Shown here in pieces: positions 12,038 to 25,000 of a stretch of DNA of 64,000 nt. Every line of letters starts with the position of its first letter. Position 1 is the stretch's first letter. The stretch is from Lonicera japonica (lineage: Eukaryota; Streptophyta; Magnoliopsida; Dipsacales; Caprifoliaceae). The position numbers and the translations under genes were made by a program. Where the stretch lies: NCBI GenBank assembly GCA_021464415.1, contig CM038470.1:8134394-8198393 (forward strand), read 5' to 3'. The notes beneath the pieces were generated by a model. The model was not told where the DNA came from. It saw nothing but the letters and a program-made list of their open reading frames with translations, and made no database searches.

Positions 12038-12685
12038 GAGCAACTCCAAGGTAGCACTATCCCACCAAATTTGATGCAATGAATAGTGTCACACCATATT
12101 TGGTGCGGCACTATTCACCCCACGGCATCCCACCATTTTTTTTGTTTTTTTTTTCAATTTTTATCTTTATTGTTATTTACTTATAAATATCAATTAAGTC
12201 ATTTTTATACTTTTAATTTAATTTTTTTAGTTTATTTTTTTAATTAGAAATATTAATAATTTGTTTTATTAAAAAATTTAATTTATTCTAATTAAATTTA
12301 TGTATACTTTATTGTAATTAATATTTTTAATATATAATAATAAGGACAAAAAATTTAGAACATTTAAACTTGATAAATTTAAACTTACATTAATAAATAT
12401 GTTATGTTAATTTAGTGATTTTTAGTGTTATAAATTATAATTATTTAAATTATTATAAGTTAATTAATAATAATATCTATAACAAAATAATTAGTACATT
12501 ATAATAATTTATATGATGATATAAAATAATAGAATAATAAAGAGCATATTCTATTTTTGGAGAGAATATACTTTTTGGTGTTATATTTGGTGTTGTGGTT
12601 GGAGTTGAAAAAAATTATGGTGTAAAAATGACACCATTTTGGTGCTAAATCAACACCAAAATGGTGTTTTGGGTTGGAGTTGGTC
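12038..12685. mobile_element. PIF/Harbinger-type MITE, 648 bp
   Basis: Flanked by TAA (12035-12037 and 12686-12688). Ends are inverted repeats GAGCAACTCCAA and, reversed, GACCAACTCCAA, followed by mirrored CACTAT/ACACCA-rich subterminal sequence. The interior is about 400 bp of extremely AT-rich sequence without coding potential. Confidence 0.8.
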
Positions 12686-12688
12686 TAA

Positions 12689-13439
12689 CTAGGTGGTGAA
12701 ACATTATTTTTGTACAATTTTCATAATAACCATAATTTTATTTATCGCAACAAAATCATGGTTTAAATTTCTAGTCTAAAATAATCATATAAGTATCTCC
12801 GTCACCTTTATTTAATCAAGAAATGCAATCAATTATTTGTGGTTATTGGAGTTTGGTCAATAGAATATAATGATTAGAACATATGCATTATGAAAATTGG
12901 TTGATACATATGCATCGTAATTAATTTGTTCCTCCATTGACTTGCTATATGCATGATCAAAGCTTTAACTCTCTTTAACCAAGTTATTTTATATCCCAAT
13001 TTAAGGGAAAATGTAGGTTTACGGCGTTTATGCAACAAAACACAAAAGGAGATTGTGAAAATTTTCAATTTTATAAAAAGGTTATACGAACGTATGTTTT
13101 AAAAGTACATATTAAGAACTTAGAAATAAAAGAAAAAGATTTTAATAAACATTAATTCTGGCACTGATACTTATGCATAATCTTCGTTTTTAATTTTATA
13201 TTAATTTTTAAATATTTTAACATGTGTACTCTAGCACATTTTAACATGTTTATGTATGTATATATAGTGTGACATTTCACAATACACCTCTTAATATATA
13301 TATATATATATATTTAATTAAATTATAATGATGTATATGGATATTTGAAAAATAAAATCTCTTAGTAAATATTACAAGCCATTAAGACCATGGTGTATTC
13401 TATATCATATGTGACAAACATGAGTCCAACTATACTTGC
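12689..13439. other. AT-rich gap downstream of the kelch pseudogene
   Basis: No gene or RNA seen. A short TA run lies at about 13298-13313. Confidence 0.5.
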
Positions 13440-14754
13440 CTAATAAGAACACAACAATGGCAACCAAAGCTCCTTCTCCCCTTCTTCTTCCACTGGCTCA
13501 AAGCTTCTCCACCCAGTCCCACTTGCTGAGGTGTCAAACACGTGTACCTCTGACCTCAACCTTGCGATCTCCCCAGCCAATCGGTACCCCGCCAAGAAGT
13601 ACAAGTGGGTTCCAACTTCCAATTGGCGCCATGGTGAGGTACCGCCGTTGGATAGGTGGCCAGCTGGTGCCGTCTGACGTGGAAATTGGAGAGGATGACA
13701 AAGTATTTAAATGTGACCCATCAACTTCATCCCACATTTTAAGCTTACCATTATAGGCCTCAATATGACCCTTCCAAACATTTAAACAGCCCCCTGAGCT
13801 AAAAAGCTTCCCCTCAATTGCCACTATCTGATTAGGTGGCACATCCAGGTCCCACATCCTAGCCACCAAATCCCAAGTGGCACAACGAGGATCGTACACC
13901 TCACCGGAGCTCCTATCCGTGTTGTAAGGTCCCCGAGCTGTCGCCGTCACCTCTCTCTGCGAATCCACCGACGACGTGGATTTTCCCCTGCCATGTCACC
14001 CCAACACATTTATACCTCAATGTGCTCATGTTTGGTAACAAGTTCCACTCGTCCAAGGTGGGGTCATAGACCTCGGCCGACGAAATTCCCCTCGCTCTTC
14101 CCAAGGCGCACTGACCCCCGGTCACATATATTTTATCCTCGATGACCGTGCACGCAAAGTCAAACCTAGAAATTAGCAAAGGTGTACATTTGGATCATGC
14201 GCCAATACGACAGTTGTACCGATGCACAGAGGAAAGGACATTTAGGTCTTTTTTTTTTGGTTTCTCAAGGTATCCACCGCTCGACAGCAGAGATTAATCC
14301 CTTCGCTAATTGTAGGCACCTCGAAGGGTGGAACAGCTGGCCCAGAGATTTAAAGTTGCTCCATGTTCAAGGCGGGGATCGAACCCCCGACACTTGGTTA
14401 AGGGAGGAGGAGCATTTACCGCTCCACCACACCCCCTAGGTTAAGGACATTTAGGTTAAATTCAATAGTTTCGTCAAGATCGTTGCCAGCTACTTTGTGG
14501 CAGAGTCTGCCACCAATTACGTAGATTGAGTCACCTACTGAGACCATTGAAAACCATTTTAGAATGTGGTTTTCGAAGAGTCCCGGGATAGGGATAGGGC
14601 TAACACGATGCCAAAAGTTGGTTGATGGGCTGTAACCCTCTATCCAATTTGACGCATTCGTGTTAGGGGCCGGATGAAATCCACAAAACGAGGCATATAC
14701 ACAATAATTATTAGATTGATTGCGAGTTCGGGAAGAAGAAGCAAGTGAACCCAT
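13440..14754 (-). pseudogene. Kelch-repeat protein pseudogene disrupted by a SINE
   Basis: Starts at 14754 (MGSLASSSRTRNQ). Four frame pieces together read as one kelch-repeat protein of the plant type without an obvious F-box. Kelch signatures include DSIYVIGGRL, DKIYVTGGQ, AEVYDPTLDEWNLLP, GKIHVVGGF, GEVYDP and GKLFSSGG. The piece at 13622-13440 carries the conserved tail (FLAGYR, VHVFDTSASG, WRSFEP, EEEGEKEL). Damage, in order: a SINE inserted at 14248-14442; a TGA (about 14188) where a tryptophan-like codon is expected; a 1-nt-type frameshift near 13917-13925; and a frameshift from a 7-bp tandem duplication (13610-13623, TTCCAAC/TTCCAAT on +). Four lesions make a functional product very unlikely. 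The family assignment is secure; the exact ancestor is not known. Confidence 0.88.
14248..14442 (-). mobile_element. tRNA-derived SINE (Au-like) with 14-bp target duplication
   Basis: Flanked by perfect 14-bp direct repeats AAGGACATTTAGGT (14234-14247 and 14443-14456). On the minus strand it begins GGGGGTGTGGTGGAGCGGTA, an A-box-like region, then has a B-box GGTTCGATCCC within CGGGGGTTCGATCCCCGCC, and ends in an A-run. The layout is that of plant tRNA-derived SINEs. It interrupts the kelch pseudogene after ...FNLNVL. Confidence 0.9.
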
Positions 14755-15277
14755 TGAAGAGCAGGAAAATTTCAGTGTATTTTTTTAAGAGCTAGATTGT
14801 GTGGAAGTGGAGGAATTTGTTAGTGCGTTAGAAAAGGGAATATAGAGTAAAAAATCTGTAAATAGCTAGTGCGTGAGAGAGTGCTGTTTTTGTTAATATT
14901 AGAGTGATTGTAGTTGTTATCTATGTTTTCTTGTTAACGGAATTTTGATGCGGCTTGAAAAAAATAAATTTCATGTAAGCAGATGCGAACAAAGATGTCC
15001 ACCTGCTATAATTTCGAGGCTAAGGGATCTTTAATTTGACATTTTGAAATAAAAAAATAATAATATGTTGTTATGATATCTAAAAGTGGGTTTTGTTTTG
15101 GACTTTGCATTAGTTTAGACTTTAGAGAGTATTAATTTCTTGGATACGTTTGTTTAATTAGTGGTAATTCAATTTCAATGTAATTATGTTAGGATATATT
15201 GTATCGACATTCTCAATGTTATTGGAAAAAACCAAAACACCAATCAAACTACTTCAGGTAATATATAATTGTTATTA
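14755..15277. other. Upstream sequence of the kelch pseudogene
   Basis: Former promoter and 5' UTR region by position. No other feature recognised. Confidence 0.4.
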
Positions 15278-15820
15278 GAGTATCTTCAATGAACATATAT
15301 AAATTATGATACATAGGATTTGTGTAAAATTTACACAATGCGTATAATTTTTGGTGTTTCAATGGTATTGTGTAAAACATGCCATATCATCACTTGTGTA
15401 AAATGGGTGTCTATTTTATACCTCCACATCATCATTTTTTCTCTCCAACTTTTTACAAAATATTAAAAGTAATATAAGTAAAAATCAAAATATGATTTTA
15501 TTATGATATTTTTATATTTGAATTCTACTCATCAAAAGTTTTAAAATAATATCCATATTGAACATTAAATTATAAATAAAAAATATTCATAAAAATATTG
15601 AATATTACATGTGAATATATATATATATATATTCTATATGGTACAATATCATTGGTTCATTCAAATTTTACACAACAATCTTAAAGTGTACCATTGAAGC
15701 ACACATGAGAATGTGTAAAATATTTGTGTAAAATTAATTTTTATCCTCCAAATGTCTATTTTTTATTGGTCCACATATTTTTACACAATCAATTTACACA
15801 TTTACCATTGGAGATACCTC
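15278..15820. mobile_element. Tourist-like MITE, 543 bp
   Basis: Ends are inverted repeats GAGTATCTTCAATG and, reversed, GAGGTATCTCCAATGG. Flanks are TTA (15275-15277) and GTA (15821-15823), an eroded 3-bp duplication. Mirrored TGTGTAAAAT/ATTTTACACA words occur inside both ends. No coding capacity. Confidence 0.65.
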
Positions 15821-17311
15821 GTAGGGAGACTGGCGTAACTTATTGGATAATGAGCTCAGTTTAGAATAGGATTACTTTATTCTTAATCTGCATACGCGAT
15901 GCTTACATGTAAGTTTTATTTTCTTAGTATGTGCTAAGCGTGAATTCTATTGTAAGTATATTTCTTTAATAAAAATCAAAGACTGCAAAGAGTAAATTTG
16001 AGAATCGAAAGCAATAAGCAATTCAAATCCATGTTGATGTTATAAAATTAGTTATTGAATAGAGTAAACAATAATGTTGATTACTAAACTAGAGTGGCGA
16101 TATTGTCACACACCTAATATCTCTGTAATACTCCTTTTCTCTACAATACTTTACTCCCTTAAATGGCCACCCATATTTAAATTGTATTAATTAGTAGCAT
16201 TAATAATAATAATAATAATAATAATAACCTTAAAAGAAGCAATTAACCAAACTAAATACATTTATCTCTCATCTCATGTAATTAAACCAAACCAAATACA
16301 GACCTACTCAATTGCTTCTTCCTCTTTTCCTTTCCTCAATTTCTTCTTTTTTCTCCACCATTAACAACCTCCGACCTCTCCGCCATTAAGGACCTCCAAA
16401 ACTTAATATGAAACTATATTTGGCTTAATACAACCGATTAAATAACAAAGGATTCAGTGCGAATAAGCCGAGTCTAGCAAGATTTTTATTCAAAGTTACT
16501 CGACGGTAATCTACTGAGTATAATGGCATGTCGTTCGGCATAAAATAACAGAGTGTGATAAGAGAGGGGACGGTGCAGATTTGCCGACTCAAACCAAATC
16601 CAGTCTTTGATCGACTGAAATCCAACCGAGTAAGTTGCACAAAGTTCGACCTTTATGAATCGAATAAACATTCTTCATTCGTATAAGCCAAGAATATATA
16701 CTTGACTATGAACAACTGAGCTTGTTCACTTCTACTCGATTACATATTGCTGAATACAATTAAAAATGTGCTTTGTTTTTTGAGTTGCAAACTGAAATTT
16801 AATCTGCCCAGTTGCTCTTTTTTTTCCTGAAAGTTTACCTCTTTTAGTGATATAAATGAACTTGATGATTTGTAATTGGGGTTTTGAATGTGGGTTTGTA
16901 AAGAAGTATTTAAATGTGCTCTTTTTATTTGATGGTTTTGTGAGGCTTATTTTTTGTAAAATTATGAGATTGTAAAGAAGTATAAATGTCCTATGTTTTT
17001 TTCTTTTTTCTTTTTGCAAACTGAAAGCTTTGAGGTTTTGTATTGACGGTTGTAATTGGGGGGGGAGGGGGTGGAAATGTTATTGAGGATGAATTTTAGA
17101 AAGAGATAATGATAATGATGATGAGAGTAATTAATTAATTAATAATTATTGATTATTGTAGTTAAAAAAAATATGATGTGTGGCAATAATAATTTTTTTT
17201 TATTTTTTTAAGGGAGTATTACAAAGAGATTTAGAGGGTGACAATAGCGCCACCTATTATTAGTCAGTTTCAATTTGTCCATTGAAAATTTAATTATTTC
17301 ATTTTACCCAC

Positions 17312-18187
17312 TGATGGCGTAAATTATTAATTCAATTTACCCCGCCAACCCCGAGTTGACACGTGGCCATTCACGTCAGCTATCAGGCATGCTTTAGCGC
17401 GAGGAGCTTGAATGAGCCATACTGAGACATCGTAAGAAGGATAGAACCCTTCAAGAACTGGGTACCCACTCGAGAGCTGATTACGTAGGTCAAATTGCGA
17501 ATCTCGGGCTCCAGAGCTCTTTCGGCGAGCTCTGGAGCTCCCTCTCACCCAACCACTCTGCCAGAGTGGTTGGCAGAAGTATAGGCGACTGTTACATGCT
17601 TTGCAAAGCGCGCAAAACTCCCCATATCTTCATCAAATGCACACCAACCGCATTTAATGCTCCGAAATTCATGGAGAAGAAATGTCAGAATTGGTACTGA
17701 TTGAAGCATGGCTCCAGACCTTCTCTGGGAGCTGTGTCTACATGTCTTCTCCAGTCATATATATATATATAAGAAGCATTTACTTCTTTTAAGAGAGAGA
17801 GAGAGAAAAAAAATAAGAACGATCAACCATTTTACCACAAGTGTGAACTACAGAGATATAAAGCTTTACAGCCCGATTCAGAGTTCCTAAGTTAGAGAGA
17901 TTAGACTCAGAGTGGCTTAGTTTTCCTTTTATTATAACATTGTAATGGTAGAATAGTTAGAGAGACTTTTGTGAGTTTGTAATAGTTGTTTGTTTACCAT
18001 CAATACAAAGCAAACCGAGCTCCTAGCTTTATTCCGCAAGAGAGGACTAACTCGTATTGTCATACGAGGCCAACTTCCTCTATAAATTGTTGACTCTCTT
18101 AAATTCAGCACCCTTATCGCTCTAATTATTTGATATAATCATTTGATTGTGTGGTCTAAAATGCCCTTCCAATTTTTAACACCAACA
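17312..18187 (-). mobile_element. Solo LTR, family copy 2, with perfect 5-bp duplication
   Basis: 876 bp. On the minus strand it starts TGTTGGTGTTAAAAATTGG and ends TTACGCCATCA. Both flanks are CCCAC (17307-17311 and 18188-18192), an exact 5-bp target duplication. It is inserted in the left arm of the long-inverted-repeat element, so it is younger than that element. Removing it restores the arm's match to its partner. Confidence 0.93.
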
Positions 18188-18779
18188 CCCACTAAACTTT
18201 TATTTCATTTTATTCCGCCTACTTTGTTTATAACTGTGTCGTTAGTAGGGGTATTTTCGTATTTTCCATCCCGAAACATTTCCTTCCATTTCTTCCACCC
18301 ATTTTGGCGCTAAAATACACCTATTTACAGCAAATGCAACCCACTTTCACCCATTTTCGTCTTAGTTTGCAGCAATTTGAAAAAGAGAATAAGAAGAGAG
18401 AAGAAAATGAGAATACCTACTACTATCTACATTTATATTCTTCTTTTTCATTCTCTCTCTACAATCTGTGATGCCTCTATTGGTTATCTTTTATCATCTC
18501 CATATAAGTAATTTACAGAATACAAAGGGAATGCTGATAAAAGATCAGAAAGCAAATATACAAGTATACAACGGACACCAGAACGTTGGAGAAAGAGTAA
18601 AATAGTTAATAAACTAATCAAATAGCTAGAATATGAAAACTAGTAAGGCAGATTCTATAGAAGCTTACTAACATAGAAAACATATGCATACTCTTGGTTG
18701 ATTTGAAAGCAATTTAATTAGCATAACATACAAAAGAACCAGGTCATTAGTCTTTAAACTTTATTTTCCGTATTCTTTA

Positions 18780-19187
18780 TGCCATCTCTAATGGTATTTT
18801 CTATAAATTCATTTTTATCACATGTATCATGGTGATTTTAATATATTTTTATATTTATTTGGCAATATAATTGTGTAGATAGAAAAGTTTCAAATAAAGT
18901 TTCTCAAATGGTGCCAATTTTACCTCACTTTTCTATCTTACTTGGTATTTATTTAAGAATGAGAGAGAATTAGTGGGTTTCTTATATCCAATGAGGATAT
19001 GCTACGTCATATTAAAAATTTCTCTCACCATTTTTACATGTAAAAATGCTTATAGAAATTCTCTATATGGCTCACCTTCCACCTCATATAAAAATAGCTA
19101 TCGAAATGACTATTGGAGCATTTTTTTCCTTTTTATCTTTTCTAACATATAAATTTTCTTGAATAAAAATGACCATTGGAGATGGCC
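18780..19187. mobile_element. Tourist-like MITE in the centre of the long-IR element
   Basis: 408 bp. Flanks TTA (18777-18779 and 19188-19190). Ends TGCCATCTCTAATGG and, reversed, GGCCATCTCCAATGG. Interior AT-rich, no open frame. Confidence 0.8.
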
Positions 19188-21249
19188 TTACTACAAGTCC
19201 TATACAGGGATAATTTATATTATTATTTAAGTATTGAAGATAATGCTCTGAGAATTCAATATTTAAAACCCAAAATTGGATGCTAAGATCCTAGACTTTG
19301 AGTCTAGACTTTGTTCCAATTGAAAGCATTTTATCACAATCTAAATTACTTCCGTTATGGCTTTATTCCATTAGGATATTCTAATGGCAATGAGTTTAAA
19401 TATTAAACACAAAAAAAATTAACTGTACCACACCAAGATGACAAGTATGGTATGGATAGTTTTATGCTGAATGATGTGGTTTATTGAAAACTATAGACAT
19501 CTATATACAAGTGAGAAAGCGAGCTCAGGGAAAAAAAATCTCGCTAAAAGTCCAAGACTTGAAAATCTTTTAAAAAATGATGAGTCATTATTATAAGACA
19601 AGCCTACATCTCATGACTGTGAATTACAGCGCCAGCATTACTATCTCATAGACCTAAAGAAGATAAAGAACAAAGGCATAACAGATTGTAAAGAGGAAAC
19701 CAAAATAGAAAAATTCAAAAAAGAAGAAGATAAATGTAGATGGCAATAGATATTCTTTTCTTCTTTTCACCTCTCATTCTCTTGTCCAAATTGTTGTAAA
19801 ATAAGATGAAAAATAAGTGAAAGTGGGTTGCATCTGTTGTAAATGGGTGTATTTTGGCACCAAAATGGGTGGAAAAAAGGGAAGGAAGTGGTTTAGTGTG
19901 AAAAAAAATGAAAATACCTCAATTAATGACACAGTTATGGACAGAAGTACACATAATGAGTAGAATGAAACAAAATAAAAGTTTAGTGTGTAAAATGAAA
20001 TAATTAAAAGTTTAGTGGGCAAATCGAATTTGACTAATAGTTTAGGGGTGGCGCTATTGCCACCCTTCAAATCTCTCTGTAACACTCTTTTAAAAAAAAT
20101 TAAAAATTATTACTGTTATACACCACATTTTTTTAGCTATAATAATCAACAATTATTAATTAATTAATCCCATCATCATTATCATTATCTCTCTCTAAAA
20201 TTCATCCTCAACAACACTTCCAAAACCCCATTACAACCATCAATTAAAAAACCTCACAGCCCTCAATTTGCAAAAAAAGGAAAAAAAACAGAGGACATTT
20301 ATACTTTTTTACAATGTCATAATTTTACAAAAAATAAGCCTCGAAAACCATCAAATAAACAAAGCACATTTAAATACTTCTTTACAAACGCACTTTCAAA
20401 ACCCCAATTACAAATCATGAAATTCATTTATATCACTAAAAGAAGTAAACTTTCTAAAAAAATAGAACAACTGGGCAGATTAAATTTTGGTTTGCAACCC
20501 AGAAAACAAAGCACGTTTTTAATTGTATTCGGCCATACGTAATCGAGTAAAAGTGAACAAGCTCGGTTGTTCATAGCCGAGCATACATTATTGGCTTATA
20601 TGAATGAAAAATGTTTGCTCGGTTCCTGAGGGCCAAACTTTGTGCAAATTACTCGGTTGGAATTGAGTCGATCGAAGACTGGATTTGACTTAACTTGGCA
20701 GATCTGCACCGATCTCTCTCTTATCACACTATGTTATTTTATGCCGAGCGACATGCCTTTACACTCGGTGGGTTACCGCTGAGTAACATTGAATGGAAAT
20801 CTTACTAGACTTGGCTTATCTAGACCGAGTCCTTTGTTATTTAACCGGTTGCATTAAGCCAAATATAGCTTTATATTAAGTTTTGGAGGTCGTCATTAGC
20901 GGAGAGGTTAGAGGTCATTAATGGCAGACAGGTCGGAGGTCGTTAATGGCGAAAAAGTTAGAGAAGAAAAGAAGAGAGAAGAAATGGAGGAAGAAAAAGA
21001 GAGGAAGAAGCAAATGAGTGGGTCCGTGTTTAGTTTGGTTTAATTACATGAGATAAGAGAGAAAGGTTTTTGGTTTAATTAATTGCTTCTTTTAATACTA
21101 TGAATTATTATTATTATTATTATTAAGGCTACTAATTAATACAATTTAAAGGTGGGTGGCCATTGGGGGTGAAAGAGAATAAACAATTGTACTCGGAGAG
21201 TATCACAGAGAAGAAGAGTATTACAATGAGTATGGCAATAGTGCCACCC

Positions 21250-22024
21250 TAATAATTTGGTGACCAAAATCATTATTTACTTTATTGAATAAGAGTGATT
21301 TATTTGACTTTAGTCTGTGTGATGTTTTCTCTACGATCCTCGTAATTTCAAGAGGCCCAGTCCATCTTTGCAACGTCATTCTCGACCGTACATTAAAAAT
21401 TGTCAAATTTACCGAACTAAGATTATCTAGCGCGACGAGTAACTTAAGTTTGTACCTAATCATACAATTGACTTGAACACGTTCATGTGCATATGTGAAT
21501 TGCAAGATAACGCATAATACTGAACTAGATTCTGCCTAATTTTAAAAAAGAGCGGCAGTGCTATATACGTATTTATTAAATTCGTCATTATACAACCAAT
21601 CAATATATTTAGTTGATAAATCTGATGAGAATATCTGTTTCACTAGTAAAATCGATAACTTAGGAAATCTTATTGCTCAAACACTTCGAAATTTCTGTCA
21701 AAGCAAACAATACAATGAAAGATTGTATAATTATGCTTTAACAATAGCACATCGTCCACAGAATCCCCAAGATGATTTCACAATTGAGCTACTCAAAACA
21801 TGATTATGTTGGTGTTTTACCAAAAGTTAAACCCTAGCAGATAAAGGTGCCCACACGGATCCGATAGGTCCCAGGTTTGAGTTCTCAACTAGGATCGGGA
21901 GGGTTCTTTGTTATTTGTATTAAAAAGAGAGAGACTCGGACTTCTCTTCTTTTTCTTTTCTTTTTTGTCTTCTCATTTTTTTTTTTTCTAATTTTTTAAA
22001 GACCCTTCTGTTTCCTTTTACACT
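21250..22024. other. Gap with a weak SINE-like segment
   Basis: No gene recognised. At about 21840-21985 a tRNA-like stretch (GGTGCCCACACGGATCC, then CCAGGTTTGAGTTCTC as a possible B-box) ends in a pyrimidine-rich tail. It might be a decayed SINE, but no target duplication was found. The open frames at 21221-21803 have no recognisable domain. Confidence 0.35.
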
Positions 22025-25000
22025 TCACCCATATGCTGTGCTATGGAACCTTTTCATAGTACAAACATTGAGGATTTTCAGCAAAAAGTGGTTATTAGTG
22101 CACCTTGGAGTCTTGAACTGGCTCAATGCTGCCCCATTCCCCAAAAAATAATCCAAAATCTTCTTAAAAGTGCCCCTCTCCACAATGCAAAGCTCTAAGG
22201 GTCCAATCGAATTTGTCCTCCTCGAGACTATGTAACCGTGGTCCACAAACGATGCATCCATTTCTCCACAGCATTCTTGGAATACATGCTCTTCTACTTC
22301 TCCTTTGATTTCCCAGTAGATTATATAGTGCCCTGGTTGAGCCTCAACGTGAGCGTGGCTAGTGAAGTCAACGAGCTCGGCTCGGGCTTGGCTCATTAGT
22401 ATTTGGGACCCCTTTTCTACTACTAGCTGTAGGTCTTTCTCTGTGTTTTTGTCAATGTTTACCGTTAGAATTAGCTTTCTTCTGCATATGAAGTTTAGTT
22501 TGGGGGTGCCTTTGTGAAAACTAGCAACTTCAACCACATCTCCTAATCTGTACCTGTAAAGACCTGTGAATAAGAGAGTGAGTTTGATAATGTAGTGAAA
22601 ATTGTTTTCAATGTAAAGAGTTTCCTGTGCAAATGGCATGCTTTTTGTCTGTCTGGTTGGTGTCAGATATGACAAAGAACAAACACATTTGCATCATTAT
22701 GTGAAAAACAATTTAAGAGTAAGGCACAATCTTTTTATTTACAATGCCAATTAAAAAAAAATGTTTCACATTTTCCTTGCAAACTCACCGCTCCTGCAAT
22801 GTCTAAACTTAATCAATCACAGCCATAAATTCTTATCAAATGATGCATGCAAAGAAAATTACAAAATAGAACAAGCAAAATAGTGACTTGTGACACCATA
22901 AATGTGACATCCACTATTACTAAAGTCGTCATTGAAGTGATTATTTGTGATTTTGACAGTTTTGTTGCATCTCTACCCATTTGTATAAGGTGTCTGAATA
23001 ACTTTCCTTAATTGCACAAGCATAGAATGAATCATGCACAAAAAAGGCACTAAGTTCATCAAAGATCCTATCATCCTTGCAATAAGTAACAGTTTACCTT
23101 TGTCCATTCTAAGGGGCCAAATAATATTTTATTGAAACTCCAAAACCAATAAGAAGGGGATTAAAAATGTGGGGCCAAGACCAGATGACAAGTTCATCCT
23201 CTCTCCATCTCATTAGCTAAGGAGTGCGTACTCCACCAAATCCACATAAAGATTCACTTTTCTAGCATTGAATAGCAAGAAATTGTGCTTTTGCAGACAT
23301 TTCTAATGTCCATTAAATTCCTCGCTGTTTATTGTGAATTATATCAGCAAGGACAAATAACTAACAAGTCCAAAATGAATGCACTACATGTGCAAAATTA
23401 AGAATCTTGTTTGTCTTTCTCGTATATCTTAAAGAGTCTTGTGACAAAAATAGTCTATAAAATAATATGATATACAGAAACTAAACTTTTTATTTAAGTC
23501 AAATTATCATGCCTAACAGTTAACTTAATCTTGAGATTTAATACACAAAGGATTCATAACATTTCTTAAATTGTTTTGACTTTCAATCTTCGACACTCTT
23601 AATTTGAGACAAAGCGAGTAATATAATAAAATTCTCCCTTGACTTACCAGTGAAAGTGGTGAGGACAATCTCATACTGCTGCCCAACTTCGACTTTAGAG
23701 AGGGGCAAGGGTTCACCTTCCATGAAGTCATCATCAGCAGCAGCAGCAGAAGTGAAATCTTGATTATGCCTATAAAGTGGTATGAACTCGAAGTAAGAGA
23801 AATTGGGTATGACTGTAAAAGTAACATCCTCTGGTGGAGAAGTAGGGTCCACATTTACCCCAATCCAACTCTCTGTGGACCCATAATCAGCACTCACCAA
23901 TGCCAACTCCCCTGCATAATGCCTTAGTTTCTTCAAGTAATGCTGCATTGAGCCTGTCATTATGGAGTAAACATACTTGGCATTTGGCCACAGCTTTGGG
24001 ATTACCCCAAACCACTCTTTCTCCTTCAATTCCTCACAAATGGCTTCAATTTTAGAGGCCAAGCATGGGTTTGGCGAGAGGATTTCAAGAACCGAAAAAC
24101 GGACCTTCGGCGACACAATTATCGAGGTACTAAGCGTGCCGTTTTTTATGTCGTTACATAGGTCTTTATAGAGTTCTTCGAATGATCTAAAAGCTTGGAC
24201 TATGCCATATGCAAAAGTTGATGTTATGAACTCTACTTGATTTGAAAAGAAGAGGCCGAGAAGGAGGTGACAATATGTTGAGCATTTGTAGTCTCCACTC
24301 AAAATTACTTCCTCTGGGCTGCAAGTGAATGATTTGGTGTTTTCTTGTTTGATCTTGAATTCTTCACTTGCAAAATAATGGGTTGTTGCTGTTCCCACTG
24401 TTAGGCCTCCCTTTGTTTTGATTCTTTTGCTGCCGTATATGAACTCAAGTATCCTTCCTCCTTCCCTTATCGGATAGTCCCTATGACCATATTCCATAGA
24501 AAAAAGCGAAAATTACTCCGACTTAATAGACCATATTCTGTAGCCTAAATGATTGACAAACTTGCATTGATTACTATGCTACGAGAGGTGTCATCAACTA
24601 TCAATGAATTTCTGACTTTTTGTCATATCATTTGGGCTTGAAATTTCGGGCAGTTAAATTAGTATAAAAAACCAACAAAAGTTAACAACTTTCATGAAGG
24701 GCTTTGAGAAGATAACTTTATAGTGATTTAGAGAGAGACGGACGGAGAGAGAGAGTTATATATAAACCTTGATCTATAAGCTGCTGCTATGCTGAAAATC
24801 TGAAGAGTAGTCTTGGAGCTATGGCAAGTAAAGGGTACGTACTTTTGTCTTCCCTCTGTAGTTCCAGAACTACAAAGATTCACCGTTAACAAACAGAGAA
24901 ATCATTCGCAAATTAACGAAGTTGCAACAAATTTGTACTTCTCTTCCAATCCACTATGAAACAACTTATTTTAGTTCACGTTCTTTGTTAAAAACAGTTT

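Larger units (their letters stand above)
16092..21249. mobile_element. Large DNA element with ~1.5-kb inverted arms
   Basis: The left arm (16092 to about 18495, minus the solo LTR at 17312-18187) and right arm (about 19650-21249) are inverted copies along their whole length. Matching pairs include GGCCACCCATATTTAAATTG/CAATTTAAAGGTGGGTGGCC, the (ATA)n run near 16200 with (ATT)n near 21110, and ACAATCTGTGATGCC near 18470 with its reverse near 19670. The outer ends read GAGTGGCGATATTG and, reversed, GGGTGGCACTATTG. Similar GGTGGC(G)CTATTG words recur inverted about 1.2 kb inside each arm (near 17250 and 20045), so each arm itself looks like an element. TA flanks both outer ends, but no longer target duplication is clear. 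Repeated CTCGG/CCGAG words lie in the arms. The 1.1-kb centre has no transposase. Non-autonomous; a MULE or foldback origin is possible. Confidence 0.7.

Noticed and set aside
13436..13756. Plus-strand 106-aa frame
   Set aside because: It is antisense to the conserved kelch tail and has no family resemblance.
14340..14425. Functional tRNA gene on the minus strand
   Set aside because: The B-box is good, but there is no cloverleaf acceptor pairing, and the unit has an A-run and 14-bp duplication, so it is a SINE.
10776..18187. Intact LTR retrotransposon bounded by copies 1 and 2
   Set aside because: Each copy has its own 5-bp flanking duplication, and the space between holds a kelch pseudogene and unrelated MITEs, with no gag or pol.
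16092..21249. CACTA (En/Spm) transposon because of subterminal CTCGG repeats
   Set aside because: The ends do not begin with CACT, and no 3-bp duplication is evident.
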